Source: Meghimatium bilineatum (Eukaryota; Mollusca; Gastropoda; Stylommatophora; Philomycidae). From it: a stretch of 64,000 nt of DNA. The stretch spans positions 59,052,883-59,116,882 of the forward strand of contig CM067298.1 of the NCBI GenBank assembly GCA_034231615.1, in the 5' to 3' direction. Within the stretch, counting starts at the first letter, position 1; each line of letters starts with the position of its first letter. The notes beneath the pieces were generated by a model that saw nothing but the letters and a program-made list of their open reading frames with translations, ran no database searches and was not told the DNA's origin. The position numbers were made by a program, and so were the translations under genes. Of this stretch, positions 1 through 10,935 are shown piece after piece.

Positions 1-334
1 TGGATGTCTCTTCTCGGCAGTAAAGACTAAGGTGATATGATAATAGATCGAAAAGTGGACAAACAATACCTCCGGTTGGCGTCTCGCATTTTCAAGCAAA
101 AACACTGTCGTAACATAATGCGCGACGACAACAGACGATGGTCTGGACTGCAAGGTTTCATGTTATCGTAGCAGACGTTTGTACGATTAAGATAAATTTC
201 CTGAAGAAATTTTTATGGCTCAACTATTGAGTACAACGTCTGCGGTGAAGGTAGCACAGTGCTAGAGTGCAGTGTATAACTCTTGTGACAACGAAATATT
301 GGAGCCATGACATAGACAAATTTGACACCATATT
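1..334. other. No gene recognised
   Basis: AT-rich sequence leading into the LINE fragment that follows. No coding frame, RNA gene or repeat family that recurs in the window was recognised. Confidence 0.4.
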
Positions 335-870
335 GCTCTTCCAGCGGGTGTTTTCAATAAACTACGTAACATCTGGACGTCAAACACACTAAGAAACACC
401 ACAAAACTCAGGTTGTTCCACGCCAACATCATCCCTATTCTATCATATGGATGCGAAAGTTGGAAAGCCACAAAAGTCATAGATAAGGGACTAGAGACAT
501 TTGAAAACAAATGCCTACGTACCATTCTGAACGTTAAGTGGAGTGACTTTAAATCTAACACTACTATAAGAGAGGAAAGCAGACAAACTTATGTCTTCTT
601 TCATTAGACAAAGGCGTTGGACGTACATCGGCCATGTTCTCAGAATGAACAGCTTAAGAATTGCCCATCATTCACTATATTGGGAGCCACCCGGAGTAAG
701 AAGAAGAGGGAGACCTAGAGAAACTCTATGAAGAACAATTAATAGAGAAGGCATGTAAATAAACCTAAACAACACGCACGAATTGAAAAACCTGGCAACA
801 CGAAGATAGAAATGGAAAGCTATGGTTTCTGCCCTATGCGCCGCCTATGGCCCCAGAGGAACATAACATA
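335..870 (+). pseudogene. LINE-A reverse transcriptase C-terminal fragment
   Basis: Broken 3' end of an RTE-like non-LTR retrotransposon. The frame opens with FNKLRNIWTS, passes YGCESW (codons near 446-463) and KCLRTIL, then shifts frame near 600 and continues with IGHVLRMN, GRPRETL and a terminal ALCAAYGPRG. These motifs form the thumb and tail region after the RT palm in RTE-type LINEs; no catalytic YADD or FADD box is present, so the copy is strongly 5'-truncated. It ends in a short AACAT-type repeat near 858-880, a likely 3' tail. The same tail protein recurs at 34200, 38511 and 60864 on the other strand. Stops and a frameshift make it a pseudogene. Confidence 0.8.
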
Positions 871-3085
871 ACATGACATAAACAATGGTCATGGTTGAGA
901 ATAGTCCTCAGGCCATCGTTCAGAGGCAAATGTCAGGAGAACAACTAGTCACAATACGTAATAATGTGTAAAAACTCTATTTGAACATAGAAGAGGTGTT
1001 TACGGTGCCGGTGAACCGTAAAGGGGGATTAAATCATAATTCAATCCCACAGTCGAACGTTTCGAACTCAAAATAGGCAATCAGATGATTAAAGTGTTTT
1101 GTAACCGTTGGCATATGCTTCTATTTACTGTCTAATTATTAAGGGCAGAACACTTCGTACTCGATAGAAGTAGACGGCCCAAGTCCAACTTCATTTCAGC
1201 CGTCTACATCCAGTAACTGTCACCAAATTAACATATTGGGTTCTTCAGAACAAACATTATAGCTATTTCAAAATATATCATTATATATTCTAGTCGTTCC
1301 CGGAGGTTGTGGTGACCATATTACCAGAACCGAGACATCCACAATTTTATTTGATAGTTTAAAAGCTGTAATATAACCAAATTAACTAGCGTTCGCGGGT
1401 AAATGTATCATATCTCATCATATTTCTGACATTTGTTTTCTCTCAGTTATTCACCCGCTGCCTTACAGGTTCACACGGGAATGCCCCAGGCCAAGAGGGT
1501 AATCTCTTTTAGGAAATTCGAAGGGGGGACCAAAAGGCAGTCGGTTGTTTATTACATTATCTTCTGCAATCTCCTGCAGATCTACTTGCTTTAAAGCGTA
1601 TTGGTGTTATCTTTCATTTGAAACTAATCAATAGAGCAGAGCGGGAGTTAATGTAAACGGGCAAGGCGTTTTCTCAATAAAATATATCAAGGTAAGCAAT
1701 CATGTGTAAAACGAAGTTCGGCTTTTTACGCTGGTCTGCTTCTTGACCGTTTGTAAAGACAGAAAAAGCCATTATCTCACCATAAGAGGTACTTTTTGTT
1801 TAACAAGAAGGAAAGAAACCAAAACAAACAACTCTTAACAGAAACGTCAACAAATCGATCTAAGAATATTGTCGTAATAGCAGACTTGAATACAATAAAT
1901 TATTCAAGCTTATCGAGTACAGGATATTACTATCAACTATTGTTGAATTTTGAGGCGCCTCTAATATTACAAATGATATCGCCAGTACAACGCGGATGAT
2001 CGGCGTTTGAACCACCTAGTTAGAAGAGTTAGATTTGATATGCTAGCTCACTATGAACTCTGCTACCACGCCGACAAAAGAAGAGTTATGCACCCATAAA
2101 TAACAATTTCAAGTTCCAGAGAATGACATACTAATGCGTTCATTTAAATATAAATACAATGAATTCCGTTGTGGCATAGTGAAATGGCAAAAAGTTTTAC
2201 AGAAGGAGTCATGAATATTTAGGATCAGGAAAATCCTATATGACGCTACAGTAACAATCCGAGTTAATCTGAATAGAACGCTAACAGGTATATGATTATT
2301 ACAACGATCTTGACAAATAATTACAAGTGAATGTTAGACAATAACATATTTAAATATAATGTAATGATGATCCAACAGTCTTTCTACGTATTTCGTTACT
2401 TTAAACATTAGGCGTAACTGTCCTTCTCTCTAACACTTTTAAGCTGCGCTGTCTTCTTCTGTTGTGTCTCCGAGATCCTGATCTTCTTTTCTCTTGTACT
2501 TATCAGGTGTTCTTCAGCAGTTTAATTCGGATTCTTCCTGTGGTCTTTATAATCAATCGACTATATAGTTATATGGCCATATTACTTTCTGAGAGTGTCT
2601 TCTCTTTCTCTAAGCATTGATATATTTCTCCTGTGAGCGATGAAACTCTTCATAGCTCATCTTGTAATATATCACCTTCTGCCATCTCATGAAAAGAAGA
2701 CGGTACGCAGATTTATTCTTGCACACCACACAATAACACTTTGCAAATATAACATGAAATCAATAATTTAAAAAAAAAAAACAGCGCAAACCGTATTTAT
2801 TGTTCCTGCATTTAAAAATTAGCGTAAGAAACTATATAAAACCTGTTCAATGAAGAAAATTGGAATACATTTTGAAAATGTTATCCAATTTAACAAAATA
2901 CGAATATAATTTGATAACCTCTTTGATAGGAGAAATCACCAACGAACAATTATTGGAAAATTTTTCACCTGGCGACATTTGTTTCAGCTTCGCTCTTTAA
3001 AAGGTCATTGTTAATTAAACCCTGTCAGATTTCTGTAGGGACCACGACTGCCAACCTAAATCTCGTTCCCGTAGGAGCCACTACT
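871..3085. other. Intergenic, no recognised feature
   Basis: About 2.2 kb of AT-rich DNA with only short ORFs (the longest about 67 codons at 1796-1999). No motif, repeat family or RNA structure was recognised. A poly-A run lies near 2770-2780. Confidence 0.4.
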
Positions 3086-3089
3086 AAAT

Positions 3090-3377
3090 ATCTTCTTCTT
3101 CTTCTTCTTCGTTCGTTCTCAAACTCCTGCAGATTAGCAGAATGTAGTTCGGAGAAAGAAATGTGCTGTGTCATGGTTTACAGCATTGCTGCGATATCTG
3201 CGCCTTTCGACCTGACACATCCGACTTCAGCATGGCTTTGGGTCTCTGAACCTATATGGGATGGGACAGCCAACTCCATCTCATAACCTCCTTAGTCGCC
3301 TTTTACGATATGCGTGGAAGGTAAACAGTATTGCTATTCTTTGCTCCCATTATGGACCCCGGCAACACACGGGCGTC
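3090..3377 (+). repeat. R1 dispersed repeat, near full length
   Basis: Reference-quality copy of the commonest repeat in the window. It starts at a CTTCTTC run, contains a stretch close to ATGTAGTTCGGAGAAAG, the CGATATCTGCGCCTTTC core, a conserved CTCCTTAGTCGCCTTTTACG block and ends CCCCGGCAACACA. It aligns along its length with the copy at 16740-17030 and with fragments at 6819, 38395, 40280, 40655, 41570, 48530, 48905, 50085 and 50225. No coding capacity is evident. Classification (SINE or MITE) is unresolved. Confidence 0.8.
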
Positions 3378-3589
3378 TAAATATCTAAATTTCTAGATAC
3401 CTAAATTTGTACAAATTATTCTTTGAACGACATAATTCGCGAATTTAGGTTAGGTTCTAAAGTAGGTCATATATTTTACAATATCTTTATACTTATTGGA
3501 CGCCACATTTACACAAGTAGTTAAAAACATACTGGAAAAGGGCTTAAACGGTGTAGACAACTGACTTCGTTGTACTAAGTTACCACAAA

Positions 3590-3775
3590 TTTACTCCATC
3601 TCTCTTAGCGAGCGGCACGCTGCCTACAGAGAGTAACACACACACATACCACGTAACTCCGTGTCTTCAAGAGATAATCCCTAGGTATCAACGAAGAAAT
3701 CCACTTTATAAACAAGACGTCACGAGAGGGATTCGAAAACCCGAACGGTCTAACCACTACACCAAGGACCACTAT
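3590..3775 (-). repeat. SINE-1, tRNA-derived
   Basis: Read on the minus strand this begins with a tRNA-like head: an A-box-like TGGTGTAGTGGTTAG followed by a B-box-like TTTTCGAATCCC, then a body shared with copies at 24385-24540, 30198-30268 and 52790-52990 (conserved CTTGTTTA, ACGGAGTTACG and TACTCTC...GGCAG blocks). The layout (Pol III internal promoter, about 185 bp, dispersed, both orientations) fits a SINE. The body carries a small CA tract. Confidence 0.8.
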
Positions 3776-3909
3776 CTCCGAATGGGAATCTTGGAAACTG
3801 CAGAAGTAAATTAAGAGTTAAATGAGTTGACATGTCGAGCGTATCTCGCATAGACAGTCCAGGATGACACAGCATAAAGCTGTATTTGTAGAACCACTGT
3901 GCATTAGAC

Positions 3910-4190
3910 GTACAACTTACTTGTCAAACTGAGACCACGCCTGAACCAGACGTTAGCACGAAGGCTCCCGAATGCCACACTGTCGCGATCAATACGCAGG
4001 GCAACATCCTCGTCAATTATCGCAGTTTGCGATAGGGTGATGGCGAGATATACAAACTTATTGGCAGTATTGAGTTTTTGTCCCTTTACGGTGATTACTA
4101 GTTTCGTGTACGGGACACTGCTAAAACTATTGCGTGGCATACAATTACAACAGAAGACTACAGAAATGCACAAGGAACTAAGACACATGA
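3910..4190 (-). pseudogene. LINE-C reverse transcriptase fragment (post-palm region)
   Basis: A 94-codon minus-strand frame (3904-4188) contains ITVKGQKLNTANKFVYL, TLSQTA, IDEDVALRI and FGSLRANVWFRRGLSL in order. This is the characteristic segment just downstream of the RT palm in a widespread animal LINE whose protein also carries an N-terminal endonuclease and a C-terminal C2H2-like finger; those ends appear at 12750-13493 and 30329-30672 in this window. Only this internal piece is kept, without catalytic residues, so it is a dead fragment. It abuts a LINE-G fragment on the opposite strand. Confidence 0.75.
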
Positions 4191-4194
4191 CAAA

Positions 4195-4430
4195 TAAGAA
4201 AAGTCCTTTTAGTCAGAGTGGATGCATGAAAGGTAAATGTGGTAAAATTATATTTGATAACTTAGAAGTACTGACAAGATTACAAAATGCGACATATATT
4301 CTATGAATGTATGGCTCAGAAAAACGGACAATAAACAAATAATTACAAGACAGCATTGATGCCTTTGAGATGTGGATATATATAAGAATATGGAGAACAT
4401 AATGGGAAGAGAAGAAAACAAAGAGGTTGT
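4195..4430 (+). pseudogene. LINE-G RT fragment, left part of an interrupted copy
   Basis: Plus-strand frames give YGSEKRTINK, then DAFEMWIYIRIWRT and WEEKTKR, matching the YGSETWT...FEMWCWRR region of RTE-type LINEs. The same stretch occurs at 16298-16440 and 17130-17240. The copy is cut at about 4430 by a minus-strand LINE-H fragment; the piece at 5216-5265, ending in the codons for NxF near AAATATTTTGG, and the piece at 5787-6010 continue the same element, so one old LINE-G insertion spans about 4195-6010. Confidence 0.7.
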
Positions 4431-5215
4431 GTTATGTGACGTATTCCTTCCAGAACGTTGTCTTCCCAATTAACTCTCTGAACCTATCTCTGTCTTGGGC
4501 GATGTGGCTTGCATTTTCTAGCGATGTATTCATGTTATCTTTAATGTCATCAGCCCATCGTCTTCGTGGTCTGCACTTTCTCCTCTTCCCAGGTACTCTT
4601 CCCTCCATTATTTGTCTTTCTAAACAGTTATGTCTCTTTATATGACCAAACAGGCGTAGTTTTCTTTTTGTTATTGTGTTTAGTAACGAACACTCTGAAA
4701 TATTCAATGTGTTTATAATGTCTGAGTTTCTGATTTTATCCTTCCATGATATTCTAAGTATCTTCCTGTAGCATTTCTGCTCGAAGGCGTTGATCTTCTT
4801 TGTCGCTGTATACTTAGGGTCCATGTTTCACAGCCGTATGTTGCCACCGGAAAAATATAAGTTCGTAACATTAGCACTTTCGTTTCTATTTTGTTGTTTT
4901 TCCATATGTTTTTCAGCCGTGTTATTTTGCAATATGCCATTGCCAATCGCTTCCTTATTTCTGCCATGCAGTCTCCTGCACCGTTGATGTTTGCTCCTAA
5001 GTATTCAAATTTATCCACACATTCTATCTCGGTATTGTCTATTCTGATGTTTGGTTGTTGTGTTGTAATATCTGTTGACATGATTTTTGTTTTTTGCGTG
5101 TTTAAATACAAATTTTGTGCTTCGCTTTATTTCTTTGTGTTCTTGATTAGTTGTTCCAATCCCTTTATATAATTTAAAAGAAGCACTGTGTCGTCTGCGT
5201 AGCAACGCATAATAC
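4431..5215 (-). pseudogene. LINE-H reverse transcriptase fragment from the YADD box to the C-terminus
   Basis: Minus strand. The 5' edge is just upstream of the catalytic YADDTVLL box (YADD codons at 5190-5201), followed by NTQKTKIMS, CVDKFEYLG, YGCETWTL, a frame break, then KCYRKILRISWKDKIRN, LRLFGHIKR, GRVPGKRR, RRRWADDIKDNMN and a stop at about 4432. This is the palm-to-tail half of an RTE-like LINE, 5'-truncated and with at least two frame breaks. It sits inside an older LINE-G copy of opposite orientation. A shorter relative lies at 15615-15775. Confidence 0.85.
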
Positions 5216-5265
5216 GAAGAAATAATTATTGAAGGAAATAGTTATCAAGCAAATAAATATTTTGG

Positions 5266-5786
5266 GCCAGTAAATTCAAGTAAGGAGCATCAGGATAAAT
5301 GAAAATAATTCTTACAGCTAACGGGAATTGAACTAGGTTCATTCAAGCGGCACGGAATTGTCTTGCAACTCAAGTCAAAAGGTTTCCCATAATTGACCAA
5401 CAACATCTTTAAAAAAAATATAAAAAAAATAAAGAAAAGACGTGATCTCGTCAAGAGATTCAACCTGTGTGCTCAAGTCACCGAGAACTGACCAATCGAG
5501 ACAAGGGTTATTACAACATCAACGAACATCCCTTACAAGTATTTAAGTATCCTCAGGAATACAAACAAAGAACAATCATATTCAAGGGCATAAAGGCCTT
5601 CCTGTAAACATAAATAACATATAGACAGGACAATTTTGTTTCAAATAATATCTTATACAAGTAAATTCAAGCAAAAACTATGAAGATAACAGAAAATAAT
5701 TCTTACAGCTGACGGAAATTGAACCAGACCCATTCTAGCAGCACCGAATCGCCTTGCAACTCAAGTTAACAGGTTTTCCATATTTG
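5266..5786 (-). repeat. SINE-T dimer inserted into LINE-G, with 11-bp TSD
   Basis: Minus strand. A 391-bp unit (5270 to about 5660) followed by a partial second unit starting at 5661 with the same GTAAATTCAAG start. Each unit has a tRNA-like core with a B box (GTTCAATTCCC in one, diverged in the other). The insert is flanked by AAATATTTTGG at 5255-5265 and 5787-5797, an 11-bp TSD; removing the insert restores the LINE-G reading (KYFGHI). Related monomers are at 7355-7700 and 33190-33345. Confidence 0.8.
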
Positions 5787-6010
5787 AAATATTTTGGACA
5801 CATTATAAGAAATGACAACTTGTTGAAGACTTTACTTGAGGGTAAAGTCGAAGGGAGGTGAGCAAGAGGTATGCAAAAATACAAGTAGGAGGGATATATC
5901 ACGAGATGGACAGGTTACAGTCTAGCAGAGTGTACCAACAAAGCAAGAAACATAGCAGCGGAGATGTTGATCCGTTGTAGCTAACCTTCATCGCGGAGAC
6001 GGAAATTAAT
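5787..6010 (+). pseudogene. LINE-G C-terminal part, right end of interrupted copy
   Basis: Plus-strand reading LKYFGHIIRNDNLLKTLLEGKVEGR, broken by stops, then RWTGYSLAEC and NIAAEM. It is the terminal domain of an RTE-like LINE; the 3' end is a TGATGGTGACA-type sequence near 6008-6020, also seen for the copy at 62876-63147. It is the downstream remnant of the element starting at 4195. Confidence 0.8.
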
Positions 6011-6224
6011 GATGGTGACATATACATGGAAATCTATTGATACCATCCTGCTACAAAAAAGATCCAACTGGAGCATGAGGATAAACTTACACAAATATTG
6101 TTTTCTTGGTATCATATCCTATTCAGGACGTGGTTATCAACCCAGCATTTGTTTATGCTGTAGTGATTTTCTAGGCAATATAAATACATTCAGTAGTTTG
6201 CCAGTACTTTCTGAACGGTCCGGA

Positions 6225-6303
6225 TGCACACTTGTCTGTGGCGGGGGATCGAACTCGGTACCTTGGCCGTCACAGACGGGCCCTGTATCACTCCGCCACA
6301 AAA
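6225..6303 (-). repeat. tRNA-derived SINE head (degenerate)
   Basis: Minus strand reads TGTGGCGGAGTGATACAG, an A-box-like start, then GAGTTCGATCCCCC, which fits the Pol III B box, about 40 bp downstream. The ends GTGGCGG and CCGCCAC are complementary, as in a tRNA acceptor stem, but the T-arm spacing is wrong for a functional tRNA. It does not match SINE-1, -2 or -T, so it is probably another tRNA-derived element. Confidence 0.5.
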
Positions 6304-6305
6304 CC

Positions 6306-6660
6306 GGAAATTTTCCTACTGTTTTCTTACTTTAGTAAAACTAGTCAAAAACACATTCACTATTTTGTTCATATCGCTTTTAGCTGAAGTCCTATCACAT
6401 CATCTCCGGTTCTCTTTATTAGATTGCCTCTGGTCTTTAGGAACTAGACTATCACCTCCTGTCCTTGTTAAAATCATTAACGTAGAGGTCTGTATGCCAA
6501 GAAATAATGGTTATTGATTTAACCATCATAGCTCTGCTTCAACAACTTTTATGCAAGTAGTAGATGTCCCATGTCTAGTTAAAAGTAAACCCTTGAATAC
6601 CAGTAACATTGGCTAACATTCATTTAGTAATGTTTAGGTTAATGTTACACACAAGTAGAA
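6306..6660. other. No recognised feature
   Basis: Short overlapping ORFs only; no motif or repeat family recognised. Confidence 0.35.
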
Positions 6661-6664
6661 TAAT

Positions 6665-6818
6665 AAATCACTTCATTTATCGTATTATCGTATCCATCTC
6701 ATATCCATCCAGTCATCACGCATCCATCAATTTATTCACATATCTATCCACTAATCCATATATCATCCATTCATCTTTCCATGAATTCATCAATACATTC
6801 ATCTATTTATCTATATTC
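6665..6818. repeat. Degenerate (ATCC)n tract, left half
   Basis: Runs of CATCCATC, TTCATC and TATCTATC variants. The tract resumes after the R1 copy at 6819-6982, so R1 probably inserted into a longer simple repeat. Confidence 0.7.
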
Positions 6819-6982
6819 TTCTTCTTGAGTGTTCATTCTCAAACTCCCGCTGGATCTCTCTTGTAGCAGGACCATAATCCTATTAGATTTCCAGCAGGAT
6901 GTAGTCCAGACAATGGAAAAGAGTTGTGTCGCAATTTTATTTGTGCCAAAGGCCCGACACATCCGTCTTCGGCGGTATCCAT
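6819..6982 (+). repeat. R1 copy inserted in ATCC tract
   Basis: Starts TTCTTCTTCTTGAG, carries CAGGATGTAGTCCAGA and GCCCGACACATCCG in the R1 order, with a short internal insertion. ATCC-type repeat flanks both sides. Confidence 0.7.
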
Positions 6983-7102
6983 CCATCTATATATCTACCC
7001 ATATATCCATCCATTCATGCATTCACCTTTATATCCATCCATCCATCCCATCATTCGTCTATCCATCCATCCATTCGTCCGTCTATCCACCCACCCACTG
7101 CT
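6983..7102. repeat. (ATCC)n tract, right half
   Basis: CCATCCATC and CCATTCGTCC repeats; three overlapping short ORFs here are by-products of the tract. Confidence 0.75.
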
Positions 7103-7354
7103 TTTTTTCTCACATGTATGTATCAGACAGTCAATTACAGAAGCAGCGTGTACATAAAAAGGCTTTTATAATTTTACCACAACTAAATCGCCCAGAGATT
7201 TGGTTGTCCAATGCGATCTTCTGCATAAAGATAGTGTATTCACTTAGTCATGTAGTGAACGGTGTGTAATTCCTAGTGCTATATTTTTCAGTTTAAAATG
7301 GGAGCTTGATGTTTGTGTAGGGAGTAACTCTAAATGACAGCTAGAATCATTCAC
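7103..7354. other. No recognised feature
   Basis: Spacer between the ATCC tract and SINE-T; nothing recognised. Confidence 0.3.
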
Positions 7355-7700
7355 ACGAATTTAGATTTACTTGTATAAGCTATTATTTGAAGCAACATTG
7401 TACTGTCTCTATGTTATTTATGTTTACAAGAAGACCTATTGACCCTTACTGTACGAATACGGATGTTGTGTGTTTGTGTTGATGAGAATACTTCAATGTT
7501 TGTTCGGGATGTTCGTTGTTGTTGTAGTGGTCCTTGTCTCGATTAGTCCGTTCTCAGTAGCTTGAGTACACGGTTGGAATGTCTTGACAAAATCGCTTCT
7601 TTTTTGGGGGATGTTGGTCAAGTACGCAAAAACCTGTTTGCTCTAGTTGCAAGGCGATTGGATACTGTTGGAACGGACCTGGTTCGATTCCCGTTGGTCG
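7355..7700 (+). repeat. SINE-T monomer with Pol III A and B boxes
   Basis: Plus-strand copy. The leader (TTACTTGTATAAGCTATTAT near 7368) aligns with the reverse complement of 5440-5660. The A box TGGTCAAGTACGC (7614-7626) and B box GGTTCGATTCC (about 7681-7691, exact consensus) lie about 67 bp apart. The 3' AT-rich tail seen in the other copies is missing here and a small minisatellite follows. Confidence 0.75.
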
Positions 7701-7712
7701 AAAAAACATTGT

Positions 7713-7816
7713 ATGGTCTAAATGGCTGTTGAAACCTTTGTGCAAATACTCTAAATGACTGTTGGAACCATTGTAAATTCTAAATGGCTCCTGCAACCAT
7801 TATAGAAACACTCTAA
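7713..7816. repeat. About 33-bp minisatellite, 3 units
   Basis: Three imperfect units of the type CTAAATGGCTGTTGGAACCA, including TCTAAATGACTG and TCTAAATGGCTCC versions. Confidence 0.7.
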
Positions 7817-8019
7817 GCCTTACACTATGAGTTAGCTGAAAGTAACTGAGAACCTAAATTAGATGTCTTGGTAAAAAATGTAGATTATATAATCCACTTT
7901 TGTTATCTCTTTATCGTTCGGAGTTTTAATATTCATATTTTTTAATTTTCGTATTTTAAATACGGATATCAGAGTACTATATCCTGGTTACATACGTTCT
8001 CCTACAGAATACACCAATG

Positions 8020-9290
8020 TACTATGACAACATGTTCCAAGACAAATGTAGAATCCATAGACTGAATGCAGAACACTGCTCTACGCCTTATTAGTGGAGC
8101 AATGAGATCTTCACCAACGGATGCATGTGGAATACTTACAAATGTAGAGCCCCTTGAGATACACAGAAAAATGGCTGCAATAAAGGATTATGAAAAAAGC
8201 AAAACATTATGAACACATACCACCCAAATAAACAGTGTGTAGAAAACTGACAATTAAATCACATAATAAAATAAAAGTCAGTCCTCAGACACGTCAATTA
8301 AATAAAAGGCATCTATCATACCCCAGACAAGGGACAAGAACTGCAAAAGTGTTGAAAAATATTCGCCATCACATGCCTCTTTTAACTTTCCAGAAATCAA
8401 GATACAATTAAAAGATAATAAAACTAAAAAATTCGACCCGGCAAGTTCTATGAAAGCGACAGGGAAAAAAATAGACACCTACCCAGAATAATGGATTCCT
8501 TCTTATACTCTTTGGTCTGCTTTCAAAGACACCACCAAAGCAGGTTATGGTGTCTATATAAAATATCCAGACAAAAGATCCGATAAGTTGTTTGATGCTT
8601 ATGAGGAGGTATGTTGGAACTATGAAGCTGAAATAACATCACTAGAAATTTCCGTGTACCACCTGAAGATCATCTTTGTGTTTTCCATCATGTGTCCATA
8701 AAATTGAGATTTATACTGACTCTATTTTCGCTCTGAAAGTACTAGAAAGTGATGGGCATTGTAAGCAATGGGAGTTATTTAAAATATATCACCGTGTCAA
8801 CCACACACGAACAGCCATATGTACAAATAATCATGCACACAGTTAAAATAATGTTGAAATCTGTGAACAACGAGAATTGGATGAATAGATGGGCCATGGG
8901 AAACACTGGGAGGAAAATCTATAAATATATGATCAGTCCTAAAGACAGCAGAAACCACCTGGATGGAAAAACCAGTGTCATCTACCGACTTCGCACACAA
9001 CATGCACAGTTTAACAATCACCTGAACAGAATACAAATACAACACATTTCCGGGTGTCGGCAGTGCACTCATCCCTTTGTTTCTGTAAACTATCATTTAC
9101 AATTTTTGGATTTACAGCGCTGGATGACGTCAGGAAAATGCTTCTCCGAGGCAAGATAAATGGAGCAACATTATAGGGAACAAAACAACAACTCACAAAC
9201 ATATGCACATATCACACTATGGCATTGGGTAACGAGAACGAGTCCATTTACCACTGGATCAACAACCAACTAACCAACCACCCATGCTTC
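8020..9290 (+). pseudogene. LINE-B: end of RT, RNase H and 3' end
   Basis: The longest LINE-B copy. In order: LISGAMRSSPTDACGIL (end of the RT domain, about 8080-8140), a degenerate linker, KDTTKAGYGVYIKYPDK and NYEAEITSLEIS (RNase H start, 8525-8660), YTDSIFALKVLESDGH (8713-8760; the D of the RNase H active site), then WMNRWAMGNTG (8879-8911) and a broken Cys/His-type ending. RNase H after RT is typical of I-clade-type LINEs. The 3' end carries an AACCAACTAACCAACC tail (9269-9284). Multiple stops and frameshifts kill it. The same family, minus strand, is at 53363-54175, and a 3' end at 11772-11850. Confidence 0.8.
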
Positions 9291-9454
9291 GCAGAAAAGA
9301 AGTTTATTGTCTATAGTTTATTATTTTGACAGTAATTTTAAAAATAAAGATAACGGCAAAGGCAATATGAGTTAGAAACCAGCGTCATAGCAGTTTCCAA
9401 TAAGTACTTTGATGCCTAATCAGTGGTTGACCAGAAACGGCATGACTATCGACG

Positions 9455-9562
9455 TGATCATTAGCGATGGCGCCATTCCTAACTTTCACAGAATATGAAC
9501 CTCGTACCCTACTTCCTGGTGACTGGGTGAACCACGGGATTAATTTTCTGACCACAGTGTGT
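9455..9562 (-). repeat. SINE-3, tRNA-like repeat
   Basis: Minus strand: CAGTCACCAGGAAGTAGGG, then CGAGGTTCATATTC (B-box-like) and GGCGCCATCGCTAATG. It matches 59345-59450 in the same order. The A box is weak, so tRNA origin is tentative. Confidence 0.5.
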
Positions 9563-9589
9563 CTGATCTAATATTACACTATAGTGGTT

Positions 9590-9822
9590 AACATTTCTGA
9601 AGATAATAGTATTAAACAATGATTTTTTTTTAAAATAACACGACTAAACGATGATTTAAAAAAAAACACCAATAAAGGATGCTTTTTGAAGATGTCACCA
9701 CTAAACCATGACTTTTTGAAGATAACACCACTAAAGAACGAATTTTTGAAGATAACACTATTATGCATTAGATTTTTTAAAAGATAACACCACTCACTAA
9801 TCGATGATTTAAAAAAATATTT
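9590..9822. repeat. About 34-bp minisatellite, degenerate
   Basis: Roughly six units of the type GATAACACCACTAAA followed by a GATGATTTTTTGAA-like half, with variable A/T runs. Confidence 0.7.
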
Positions 9823-10193
9823 AATGAATTATTACGTAAAAGTTAAATATTTTAGAAAACAGAATAAAACCATTTCAAATCAGATCATGCCAAGTTTGAA
9901 CATGACACAGCCGTCAAGAGATCAGCAAAAATAACAATTTAAAGAAAACAAAACACAAACTTCTATTTAAAGTATCCAACTAATCATCACTGTCAATCTT
10001 GCTCATGAAATGTCTTGAGTTACATCGACGATAGCTAGGAACGAATCCCGTCTCAAGTACCTAACATGTTCCAGCTGTACGTTCAAGTACCGCATCTTTA
10101 TATGTATGTTGTGAAGAAATGCATTTTTACCTAATGTCGGTTACATGCTTACAGTAATCTATACATATGGTCTATGCATGTAGTTTGTGTGAG

Positions 10194-10196
<3 letters not shown>
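9823..10196. other. No recognised feature
   Basis: AT-rich spacer; nothing recognised. Confidence 0.35.

Positions 10197-10252
<56 letters not shown>
10197..10252. repeat. (AT)n microsatellite
   Basis: Uninterrupted TA dinucleotides, about 28 units. The isoleucine/tyrosine ORFs across it are artefacts. Confidence 0.95.
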
Positions 10253-10257
<5 letters not shown>

Positions 10258-10666
10258 GTCCTTGTGTAACCGGGTTGTGAAAAGGGAGCAAAGAATAGCA
10301 ACACTGATAAGGTAAAGGTAATATGAGTATGAAGAGGCCTCATAACACACGGTTTCCCATAAGTGCTCATAAGTGCTCAAACTCCAACTCCGAACTGTGC
10401 GGAAAGGTAAAAAAGGCCACAAAACCACAAAAGTAGGAGACTCTTCTCTTATCATTGCACAACGTTGAGAGTTGAACCAGGGAATCTCCTGGGTATGAAA
10501 AATTCTTTGGAACTCCCCACCCACCCAATTGAACATATGAAATAAGAGTTAATGGTATGTAATTCCCGGTAATCGAAACAACACACTTTTTAGAATGCAA
10601 TTGTATAATGTTTGCTACACATATGGTAGGAAGCTTTAATTTGAGCATTACATAAGAAGATTCTTT

Positions 10667-10935
10667 TGATTCTTTATTAGAAAACTGCCCTCACATCACG
10701 TGGAACATTCCCATATGTGCTCCGCCATCTCTTCCAGCAGCCATTCGACTCGATGGGTTTCGAGTCCAATGTCGCCAAAAACAGACGTCGACATCAGGGC
10801 ACAACTCTGGCCATTGTGACAGGTTTCTTTGTTGTTCCGTCCACCCACGCCGTGCTCGTAACTAGTTCAAACACAAAGTCGGCCTGTCAGAACAACACGG
10901 TAACTGTTATCGAAGGTTACATAAGAAGAGTAATG
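10667..10935 (+). repeat. D1 dispersed repeat, copy 1
   Basis: Aligns with 14652-14908 across its length (shared CTCCGCC, AGCAGCCATTCGACTCGATG, GACAGGTTTCTTTGTTGTTC and GGTAACTGTTATCGAAGG blocks). A GTTTCGAGTCC stretch resembles a Pol III B box. A third, 5'-only fragment is near 34770-34848. More GC-rich than its surroundings; no ORF shared between copies. Confidence 0.75.

Noticed and set aside
262..561. 99-codon minus-strand ORF
   Set aside because: It is the antisense shadow of the LINE-A fragment on the plus strand.
6233..6302. Functional tRNA gene
   Set aside because: Seven-base complementary ends and good boxes, but the T-arm and acceptor spacing overlap incorrectly.
10149..10370. ORFs across the (AT)n tract
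   Set aside because: Low-complexity isoleucine/tyrosine translation of a microsatellite.
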